Assembly: GCA_019113845.1 (NCBI GenBank)
Contig: DXGQ01000023.1
Span: 1 to 64,000 of the forward strand
Source of the DNA: Candidatus Anaerobutyricum avicola
GTDB taxonomy: Bacteria > Bacillota > Clostridia > Lachnospirales > Lachnospiraceae
Length of the DNA: 64,000 bases
Direction: 5' to 3'
Every line of letters begins with the position of its first letter. Position 1 is the stretch's first letter. The notes below the pieces were generated by a model. It was not told where the DNA came from. It worked only from the letters and a program-made list of their open reading frames with translations, and ran no database searches. Below are positions 53,220 to 59,160 of this stretch, one piece after another. A program made the position numbers and the translations under genes.

Positions 53220-53243
53220 CATAATTTGTATTATGTGGTAAAC
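53220..53243. repeat. Left 24-bp inverted repeat of the invertible segment
   Basis: Perfect inverted copy of 53652-53675. It begins CATAATTTGTATTATG and ends TGGTAAAC. The first 16 bp are themselves a palindrome (CATAAT/ATTATG around TTGT), as expected for two recombinase half-sites around a short crossover region. It lies in the untranslated leader of the adhesin operon. Confidence 0.9.
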
Positions 53244-53286
53244 CTTATGGATATAAATTATATAAATCTTTATAGAAATTGTTTTC

Positions 53287-53315
53287 AATATAGCATAATA
53301 CCATTATGCCGTCAA
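53287..53315 (-). promoter_or_regulatory. Invertible promoter of the adhesin operon
   Basis: Read leftwards: TTGACG (53310-53315), a 17-bp spacer, TATATT (53287-53292); transcript start near 53280. The spacer (53293-53309) is a perfect palindrome, GCATAAT-ggt-ATTATGC, sharing the CATAAT/ATTATG half-sites of the inverted repeats. Confidence 0.82.
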
Positions 53316-53356
53316 TGCTTTTAAACGAAGAATTTGAAATCTGTAATAAAAAAGTA

Positions 53357-53386
53357 TTACACTTTTTCCACAAGATATAGTATGAT
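53357..53386 (+). promoter_or_regulatory. Possible rightward promoter inside the invertible segment
   Basis: TTACAC (53357-53362), an 18-bp spacer, TATGAT (53381-53386). It would read into the hairpin at 53510-53546, giving a short RNA of about 155 nt. Moderate match only. Confidence 0.35.
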
Positions 53387-53505
53387 TTGTCGAAATAATC
53401 ATCTACATATTGTAAAAACTCAAGAACACACAACATTTTGAACGGAAAAGAGACAGCAAGAGTGACGACAATATTTTTATTTGTAATAATGGAAAAAAAG
53501 GTACG

Positions 53506-53550
53506 AAAAGAAGCCCTCTTTTCACAATATTTTTAAAGAGGGTTTCTTTT
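53506..53550. terminator. Terminator hairpin inside the invertible segment
   Basis: GAAGCCCTCTTT (53510-53521) and AAAGAGGGTTTC (53535-53546), a 12-bp stem with one G-T pair; TTTT follows on the + strand, and TTTTCG follows on the minus strand. It would stop recombinase transcription from running into the adhesin operon in either orientation. Confidence 0.8.
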
Positions 53551-53651
53551 GATGCGCAAAAACAGATAAAAGAGTATAAAGAAAATGTTTTTTGCGGTAT
53601 TTAAAACAAAAACAGTAAAAAACTGATTTGTATTGGTTAGACAGAAAATGT

Positions 53652-53675
53652 GTTTACCACATAATACAAATTATG
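53652..53675. repeat. Right 24-bp inverted repeat of the invertible segment
   Basis: GTTTACCA ... CATAATACAAATTATG, exact complement of 53220-53243. It lies 36 bp from the recombinase stop codon. Confidence 0.9.
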
Positions 53676-53711
53676 TCGCTATTTTCAAATAGTTTTTCAC
53701 TCGTCTTTCTG

Positions 53712-54386
53712 TCAGCATACCAGCCCCATCGCATCGATATAGCGCCGATGCTCGCTGCCTGTCGATATTATATAGATTCTCGTCGTATTGATGTTGCTGT
53801 GCCCAAGGACGTCTGCCAGTCTGACAATATCTCCGCTTTCTTTATAAAATGTTCTCGCAAAAAGATGTCTTAAATTATGTGGAAATACTTTGGTCGGCTT
53901 CACAGTTGCCGTTTCGCATAATTTTTTCATTTTTCTCCAAATGTTGCTGCGGTCCATCGGCTTTCCGGTCCTTGTGATGAAAATCGGACCGGAGTTGATA
54001 TGACGGGCAGACATATATTTTCTCAGGTTCTGCCGAAGCTTCCCGCCCAGCAAAAGGGTTCGTGTTTTGCCTTTTAAGTTTACTGTGACCTCTCCTTCCC
54101 GAACCGCTTCCGCAGTGATAAACGGCAATTCCGAAATGCGTATCCCTGTTCCGCAGATGGTCTGAAGAATCAGCCACATTTTTTCTTCTCCCTGCTTTTT
54201 TGCTGCCGTAAGCAGTCGGATATACTCTGCTTTTGTCAGCTCTTTGGTCACTTTCCTTCCTGACAAATACATCAAAAAACGTCCTGCTTCCCGTTTATAT
54301 TGCTTTTGTGTTGTTTTGCTCCTTTCCTCCGTTTCCAGATAATTTTCATATTCCTCCACACAGCTATATGTTAATAACTTTTTCAT
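53712..54386 (-). CDS. Short tyrosine recombinase, probable invertase of the adhesin switch
   Basis: 224 residues. The catalytic domain is complete: R83 (GTGIRISEL), K107 (LKGKTRTL), H170-x-x-R173 (FPHNLRHLFART), H196 (LGHSNINTTR) and nucleophile Y205 (TRIYI). The N-terminal core-binding domain is reduced to two helices (about residues 10-45); VTKEL is followed directly by TKAEY, the start of the catalytic domain. Full-length relatives have about 60-70 more residues here. FimB/FimE-type invertases (about 200 residues) also have short N-termini, so it may still work; alternatively a deletion between two KEL-coding repeats has disabled it and locked the switch. It is convergent with the segment it should invert. 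Confidence 0.85.
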   Translation of the reverse strand: MKKLLTYSCVEEYENYLETEERSKTTQKQYKREAGRFLMYLSGRKVTKELTKAEYIRLLTAAKKQGEEKMWLILQTICGTGIRISELPFITAEAVREGEVTVNLKGKTRTLLLGGKLRQNLRKYMSARHINSGPIFITRTGKPMDRSNIWRKMKKLCETATVKPTKVFPHNLRHLFARTFYKESGDIVRLADVLGHSNINTTRIYIISTGSEHRRYIDAMGLVC

Positions 54387-54548
54387 TCCTTAGTACTATC
54401 CTTTCTTTTTACCGTTTGGCTCCAACATCATATTTTATAACTATATTTTTCTCCAGGCAGGACATTTTAATCATCTGAAAATGTAATTTTCTGCGCAATG
54501 AGAACCTCGCGGAGCGTTTTTTGTTTCAGGAATACAATTTCCTGTGCA

Positions 54549-54605
54549 ACAAAAAAAACGAATTACCCCTGAGACCTGTCAGCCTCATTTGGATAATCCG
54601 TTTTC
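54549..54605 (-). terminator. Terminator of the subtilase gene
   Basis: Read leftwards: AAAACGGATTATCC ... GGTAATTCG forms an imperfect long stem including TGAG/CTCA, followed by a run of eight Ts. It lies between the recombinase and subtilase genes, in the 54387-54690 stretch that otherwise shows nothing. Confidence 0.6.
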
Positions 54606-54690
54606 TCTCTTATTTTATCTTTTCGTTTTCCTGTACCCCGTTCCAGTGAAAATCTAAATGGAACTCTTACAAATTGACGCAATAATCAAT

Positions 54691-54789
54691 CTACTTATCT
54701 TCCCCATAACTCTCAAGAAGCGCCAACAGTTCTTCTTCCTTCATCGGTATCCGCGCTGCGGCTTCCTGTGGAGTCAGCAGACCATCCCG
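54691..54789 (-). other. In-frame coding-like extension after the subtilase stop
   Basis: Directly beyond the TGA at 54790-54792 the same frame stays open for 32 codons (RDGLLTPQEAAARIPMKEEE, then LLALLESYGEDK) to a TAG. The composition is strongly protein-like. It could be an ancestral C-terminus cut by a CGA-to-TGA change, or a readthrough product. Confidence 0.4.
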
Positions 54790-55776
54790 TCACTGCAATA
54801 GTCCCAACGGATTGATCATCCCCCAGCCCTGCTGATTCTTAGGGATCTTACAGTCGATGCCTGTCTCCATCAGACGGATCTTTACATCCAGGTTTGTCAG
54901 CCATGGCTGGGACGACAGCAACAATGCGATGACACCGGAGACGACCGGCGTCGCCATAGAAGTGCCGCTCCGCCTCTTGTAGGCTCTCCCGTAGTTATCG
55001 CAGCTTAAGACCGCGCTGGCCGGTGCGACTACATCCGGTTTTCTGACGCAGGTGCCGGGAACCGGCCCGCATCCGGAGTAACGTCCTCTTCTTCCATAGC
55101 CTCTTTTCTGCACATCCTCCAGCGCCCCCACCGTGATCACTTTGCGGCTGACGCCGGGACTTGTGACCGTATACTGTGCCGGGCCTTCATTGCCAGCCGC
55201 CACCACGACAACCAGTCCCGCATTCCACAATTCCTCCACCTTCTGCACCAGAACGTCCTGCTGCGGATTCTCCCGGTTTTTCACCGGCATCCCCACAGAG
55301 ATATTGACGATCCGGATGCCATATCGCTGATAACTGGACAGCAGCCAGTCAATGGCACGGAGCATCGTGCTGATCTCTCCGCTTCCTCTGTGATCCAGCA
55401 CTTTGAGGGCCGCAATGGACGCCTCCGGCGCGATGCCGATCCTCCCCCTCTCCGGGGTAAATCCCCCGGAGGCGATGATGCCGCTCACATGAGTACCGTG
55501 ACCGTTATCATCGTAGGGCTGTTCTTTTCCGTTTACAAAATCCCGGAAACAGCAGATTCTGTTTCCGGCGATCCGAAAGTCTTCATGCTCGTAAATACCT
55601 GTATCTAAAACAGCCACGGCTACTCCCTTTCCGGTTATGCCGCGGCTGTATATATGTGATAAATGAAAAATTTCTTCCCAATCTGTCCGCATCGCCATAT
55701 ACCTGCCAGCCGGCAGTCCGTGTACCTTTCGTACATTTGCCGGACAAGTTTCGTCACAGCATCCCCGGGTCTGCAC
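54790..55776 (-). CDS. Subtilisin-family serine peptidase (S8, AprX-like)
   Basis: 328 residues with the complete catalytic triad: Asp in VAVLDTGIYEHEDF, His in GHGTHVSGIIA, Ser in RRSGTSMATPVVSGVIA; the oxyanion Asn region reads VVVAAGNEGPAQ. There is no signal peptide or long propeptide, as in AprX-type intracellular or unconventionally exported subtilases. Start GTG 55776 has AGAGG 7 nt upstream; ATG codons further in lie too close to the fold. It ends at TGA 54790, but coding-like sequence continues in frame for 32 codons. Confidence 0.88.
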   Translation of the reverse strand: MQTRGCCDETCPANVRKVHGLPAGRYMAMRTDWEEIFHLSHIYSRGITGKGVAVAVLDTGIYEHEDFRIAGNRICCFRDFVNGKEQPYDDNGHGTHVSGIIASGGFTPERGRIGIAPEASIAALKVLDHRGSGEISTMLRAIDWLLSSYQRYGIRIVNISVGMPVKNRENPQQDVLVQKVEELWNAGLVVVVAAGNEGPAQYTVTSPGVSRKVITVGALEDVQKRGYGRRGRYSGCGPVPGTCVRKPDVVAPASAVLSCDNYGRAYKRRSGTSMATPVVSGVIALLLSSQPWLTNLDVKIRLMETGIDCKIPKNQQGWGMINPLGLLQ

Positions 55777-55857
55777 AGCCGGACCTCTTTTTTAACAGTA
55801 TATGACGAAGTTTGCGCACGTGCTCCTCTCCGGAATATCTTCTGCCTGGTGAACAGG

Positions 55858-56409
55858 TCAGTACACCGGTTCTCCAGTGCCTTCGTCGGCATCTCTCCCG
55901 GCAGACGTACAGTCAAATGCATGCTTTTCCAGAAAGTTCGTCAGAAACTTTCCTGCCAGACTGCCCTGCGCGATGGCCCGGACCGCCTCCTCGAGAGAGA
56001 ACCAGCGGCAATAATCGATCTCTTCCTCTGACACACCGGAGAGATCCTCTGAGTCCGCCACGCAGGAAAAATTGAGCATCAGCGTGTTGCTCGGCGCAAA
56101 ATATTCGCTCTTCTCAAAATGAATCCGGCTCACGGAGAGACCGATCTCCTCTCTGACCTCCCTGGCCACTGTCTGCTCGGCGCTCTCTCCCTTATTAATG
56201 TAGCCTGCCACCAGAATATAGCGGTCTTTCCCGTATTGCTTGATCAGCAGCACCTTATCCTTTCCCGGACTGAGCACCTCCATACTGACCGCCGCAGAAA
56301 AAACCGGAAACCGGTAGGCATTACATTTTTCGCAGAAAGGAACCATCCCCTCATTTTTCAGAAATTTATCCTTCAGCTTCGTGCCACATTCCATACAGTA
56401 CTCCATCAT
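55858..56409 (-). CDS. NUDIX hydrolase with zinc ribbon (NudC-like)
   Basis: 183 residues: an N-terminal zinc ribbon (CMECGTKL ... CEKCNAYRFP) and a Nudix box GYINKGESAEQTVAREVREEIGL, fitting GX5EX7REUXEEXGU, with flanking LLIKQYGKDRYILVAGYIN. NADH pyrophosphatases of the NudC type share this order, so NAD(H)- or NAD-capped RNA-type substrates are plausible; NudC's downstream SQPWPFPQS motif is not seen, so the substrate stays open. Start ATG 56409 overlaps the upstream stop as ATGA. Confidence 0.85.
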   Translation of the reverse strand: MMEYCMECGTKLKDKFLKNEGMVPFCEKCNAYRFPVFSAAVSMEVLSPGKDKVLLIKQYGKDRYILVAGYINKGESAEQTVAREVREEIGLSVSRIHFEKSEYFAPSNTLMLNFSCVADSEDLSGVSEEEIDYCRWFSLEEAVRAIAQGSLAGKFLTNFLEKHAFDCTSAGRDADEGTGEPVY

Positions 56410-56957
56410 TCTTCCACCACCCACGGAAGATCCACGATCAGCGCCTCATGGTGAACTGCCGGAAGAAATCTTTCCAGCACTTCCTTTGTCTTAAGCTTCA
56501 GACTTGACGTATTGATACACGGGTGGCAGCCCAGATACTCATCCTCCAGCACCTCCCGGTCGATCACCAGCTGCACATGATTCTCCGTATCATTCATCAG
56601 TCCCATTACACTGACCGAGCCCGGCTCGATATCCAGATATTCTTTCATATAATCCGGGCTGGCGAAGGAAAGTCTGGAAGTCTGAATCTGTTTTGATAAA
56701 AGCTTCGTCTTAAACGGCTTGTCTCCCGGCATCATCAGCAGATAAAACTTCTTTTTATTCGCCGTACATAAAAACAGATTCTTACAGATGATCGTTCCGA
56801 GTACCGCATCGATCTCATTGCAGGCTTCCATATTTTCTGCCGCCTCGTGGTCTGTACGATAATAATCCATCCCCAGCTCATCCAGCAGGTCATACACTCT
56901 GATTTCTTTTTCCAATCGTCCGGTTTCATCCGCCGGACGTCCATGATGTAACTCCAT
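56406..56957 (-). CDS. PrdX/YbaK-family prolyl-tRNA editing protein
   Basis: 183 residues of the YbaK/aaRS-associated editing domain: YRTDHEAAENMEACNEIDAV, LGTIICKNLFLCTANKKKFYLLMMPGDK (the usual K-N-LFL-x-N segment), VSVMGLMNDTENHVQLVIDREV, GCHPCINTSSLKL. PrdX-type proteins hydrolyse Ala-tRNA(Pro) or related mischarged tRNAs in trans. Start ATG 56957 (MELHHG). It overlaps the NUDIX gene by 4 bp. AlaX is encoded elsewhere in this window, so two free-standing tRNA-editing enzymes are present. Confidence 0.9.
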   Translation of the reverse strand: MELHHGRPADETGRLEKEIRVYDLLDELGMDYYRTDHEAAENMEACNEIDAVLGTIICKNLFLCTANKKKFYLLMMPGDKPFKTKLLSKQIQTSRLSFASPDYMKEYLDIEPGSVSVMGLMNDTENHVQLVIDREVLEDEYLGCHPCINTSSLKLKTKEVLERFLPAVHHEALIVDLPWVVEE

Positions 56958-57042
56958 CGGTCTGCCTCCTTCATTTCCTGTTAAAAGATAATCAGTCTTA
57001 TTCTACCAAAACACCTTCCTTTTATAAAGGATAAATTATCCG

Positions 57043-57375
57043 TCAGCAAAGCTCCCGCTGTTTCTCTTTCTGCAATCTGCCTTTTTCTCTCCGAAGGAGA
57101 TCTTTTAATTCTTTCATCTGTTCTTCTCCTGTCTCCTCACAGACCTCTGCCAGACAGGGTTCCATCCCTTCACTCTGCGCCAGACACAGAAAAAGAAGCG
57201 CCAGCACCAGACAGATTCCTGCCGCCCCGGCGCAGATCTGAAAAACCATGACATACTTCTCCGTCACCGCTGCCGTCAGGCAAAAAAGGATACAGAAGAC
57301 AGCACACAACCAAAAAATCCGAAAATACCCATCCGCCTTTTTTCTGCTTTTTCGAAAGTCCAGAATATCTCTCAT
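57043..57375 (-). CDS. Small protein with two membrane helices, function unknown
   Basis: 110 residues: a basic N-terminus (MRDILDFRKSRKKADG), two adjacent membrane helices (FRIFWLCAVFCILFCLTAAV and VMVFQICAGAAGICLVLALLFLCLA), and a charged C-terminal coiled-coil-like tail (EEQMKELKDLLRREKGRLQK). Start ATG 57375 behind AAGGGG; a longer in-frame start lacks a site. It is followed on the same strand by the PrdX gene. No family was recognised. Confidence 0.65.
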   Translation of the reverse strand: MRDILDFRKSRKKADGYFRIFWLCAVFCILFCLTAAVTEKYVMVFQICAGAAGICLVLALLFLCLAQSEGMEPCLAEVCEETGEEQMKELKDLLRREKGRLQKEKQRELC

Positions 57376-57544
57376 TTTTTCAACCCCTTTAAATGATAAT
57401 GCTGGTATAATGTATATCTTTTTATTAATAAATAATATCACAACTTAAATCATTTTTGCATTATATTTTCAAACTATTTTCTGTTATAGATTTATATTTG
57501 CCGTTTAATTTATAATATAATAAAATTAAACAGGAGAATACACC

Positions 57545-57739
57545 ATGGATAAAACAGATAATAAACTGGTGATCACACCAAAGGATGACAAGTATGTCAC
57601 TATGACAATTCGAACAGAAAAGAAAATACAGGAAGAGTACAATAAATTATCTGCCCGCACCAATCGTTCCAGAAATGAGCTGATCAACCGGGCTTTAAAA
57701 TATGCACTCGACAATATGGTCATTGATGATGAGGAATAA
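57545..57739 (+). CDS. Ribbon-helix-helix (Arc/CopG-type) DNA-binding protein
   Basis: 64 residues: a beta strand YVTMTIRTEKKIQEEYNKLS, then helices ARTNRSRNELINRALKYALDN, the ribbon-helix-helix pattern with NRSRNELIN at the turn. Such dimers bind short operators, often as antitoxins or plasmid copy regulators. No toxin gene follows; the downstream 480 bp holds only hairpins and a gene remnant. Start ATG 57545 with AGGAGA. Confidence 0.82.
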   Translation: MDKTDNKLVITPKDDKYVTMTIRTEKKIQEEYNKLSARTNRSRNELINRALKYALDNMVIDDEE

Positions 57740-57880
57740 TATTTTCTTCATTTCTTTTACATAAGATCATGTCTGCTGATTTTATTACAATCAGCAGGAG
57801 AATGAATATTTTTGTGTCTTTTAGTAATATTTTATATATTCTTTTTATATTGTTTTCGAATTGTTTTTTGGCAGAAAAAG

Positions 57881-57924
57881 AACAGCTGTCCTCAACTGTT
57901 ACAAGATGAGGACAGCTGTTTTCT
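57881..57924. terminator. Perfect 14-bp hairpin, likely terminator
   Basis: AACAGCTGTCCTCA (57881-57894) and TGAGGACAGCTGTT (57907-57920), with AAAAAG before and TT-CTG after. It is placed to end the ribbon-helix-helix transcript, although its T-tract is short. Confidence 0.65.
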
Positions 57925-57957
57925 GTCGTGAGGTGAAATCTGAATGAAGCCGGATGT

Positions 57958-58122
57958 TCAGCAGCGGCCATAGTATGCTGAGTTTTTCTCAGTGAAGAAC
58001 CGAATCAAACTGATTAGCTCTGAAAGAAAACAATCCAATTGATGATTGTCATCCAAATTCAATACTTCATCCTCTGGTGCTTCAATAACTGACTGGAAGA
58101 ATATATGTAAATTGCTGAATAA
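57958..58122 (-). pseudogene. Coding-like remnant of unknown origin
   Basis: A 54-codon open frame with protein-like composition (FFQSVIEAPEDEVLNLDDNH, LDCFLSELISLIRFFTEKNS, AYYGRC) but no usable start codon or ribosome site. It could be the 3' end of a transposase or accessory gene removed by deletion. No family was recognised. Confidence 0.3.
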
Positions 58123-58142
58123 TTACTGATTCATAAATAACG

Positions 58143-58185
58143 GGGCAACTTTTTCTCATTGAACTGGTTTTAGAAAAAGTTGCCC
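58143..58185. terminator. Perfect 14-bp hairpin downstream of metA
   Basis: GGGCAACTTTTTCT (58143-58156) and AGAAAAAGTTGCCC (58172-58185), 15-nt loop. It lies just past the metA stop; read leftwards only CGTTATTT follows, so termination may be modest. Confidence 0.5.
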
Positions 58186-58224
58186 AAAAGGAGCAATTAA
58201 TATGAGAAAGTTTTGCCGTCTCCC

Positions 58225-59154
58225 CTACTTCAGATTTCTGATATCCTCGGAAATATACGGCGTCATCTGGTAGACGTAATAATTAAGCCAGTTGGTGTAT
58301 AAGGTGTTGGCGTGGCAACGCCAGGATTTGACCGGACCTAAGTCCGGGTTGTCATCTTTGTAGTATCCTTTAGGGAACGGCACATTGTCCATGCCTTTTG
58401 CCAGGTCGCGGCGGTATTCCTGGTCGAGTGTGACCACGTCGTATTCCGGATGGCCGGTGACGAAGATCTGACGGCCTTCTTTGGCGATGATGATAAACGG
58501 GCCGGCTTCCTCGGAGTCTGCCAGGATGGTGAGAGCCGGGTTGTTTTCCACATCTTCCCGGACGATGCCGGAGTGGCGGGAGTGCGGCGCGTTGAATACG
58601 TCGTCAAAGCCGCGCACCAGAGGAGTCTTTCTGTGGATGGTCCGGTGTTTGAAGATGCCGAAAATCTTTTCGTCCAGCAAGTATTTCCGCACGCCGTAGT
58701 GGTAGTAAAGACCGGCCTGGGCTGCCCAGCAGATGTGGAAGGTGGAGGTGACATGGGTTTTTGACCATTCCATCACCGCCACAAGTTCCGGCCAGTAGTC
58801 CACATCTTCGTATTCCAGTGTCTCCACCGGCGCTCCGGTGATGATCAGACCGTCGTAATAGTCGTCTTTTATCTCGGAAAATGTCGTATAAAATGCCTCC
58901 AGGTGGTTGGCGGACACATTTTTTGCGTTATGCATCTCTGTTTTTAGAAAGGAGATGTCGACCTGAAGAGGTGTGTTGGCAAGGCTTCTTAAAAGCTGCA
59001 GCTCTGTCTCTTCCTTCGTCGGCATGAGATTCATGATGACGATACGCAGCGGTCTTATATCCTGCCGCATGGAACGCTCATAGTCCATCACAAATATATT
59101 CTCATGTTCCAAAATCTTTTTTGCCGGTAAATTGGCGTCAATTCTAATTGGCAT
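58225..59154 (-). CDS. metA: Homoserine O-acetyltransferase (MetA family)
   Basis: 309 residues, the standard MetA length. Catalytic Cys142 is in TSTFHICWAAQAGLYYHYG, His in FVTGHPEYDVVTLDQEY, and substrate segments are MNLMPTKEETELQLLRSL and FDDVFNAPHSRH. Position 111 is Glu (TGAPVETLEYEDVDYW); in this family Glu111 goes with acetyl-CoA and Gly with succinyl-CoA, so O-acetylhomoserine is the predicted product, feeding methionine synthesis. It starts 6 bp after the ligA stop, so it is the last gene of rluF-ligA-metA. Confidence 0.93.
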   Translation of the reverse strand: MPIRIDANLPAKKILEHENIFVMDYERSMRQDIRPLRIVIMNLMPTKEETELQLLRSLANTPLQVDISFLKTEMHNAKNVSANHLEAFYTTFSEIKDDYYDGLIITGAPVETLEYEDVDYWPELVAVMEWSKTHVTSTFHICWAAQAGLYYHYGVRKYLLDEKIFGIFKHRTIHRKTPLVRGFDDVFNAPHSRHSGIVREDVENNPALTILADSEEAGPFIIIAKEGRQIFVTGHPEYDVVTLDQEYRRDLAKGMDNVPFPKGYYKDDNPDLGPVKSWRCHANTLYTNWLNYYVYQMTPYISEDIRNLK

Positions 59155-59160
59155 ATGTTA

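Larger units (their letters stand above)
53244..53651. mobile_element. Predicted invertible promoter segment (408 bp)
   Basis: The DNA between the two inverted repeats holds a sigma-A promoter pointing left into the adhesin operon (53287-53315), a possible rightward promoter (53357-53386) and a terminator hairpin (53510-53546). Inversion by the neighbouring tyrosine recombinase would turn the leftward promoter away from the operon, so the orientation given is the predicted ON state. No real gene is inside. The logic follows known fim-type and gut-clostridial promoter inversions; inversion itself is inferred. Confidence 0.85.

Noticed and set aside
53245-53436. 63-codon open frame inside the invertible segment, minus strand
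   Set aside because: It overlaps the promoter boxes at 53287-53315 and lacks a ribosome site.
58143-58260. Short open frame beginning ATGAGAAAG at 58202 behind AAAAGGAG
   Set aside because: Despite a good ribosome-like site it codes only about 23 residues and runs antisense into the metA end; not supported as a gene.
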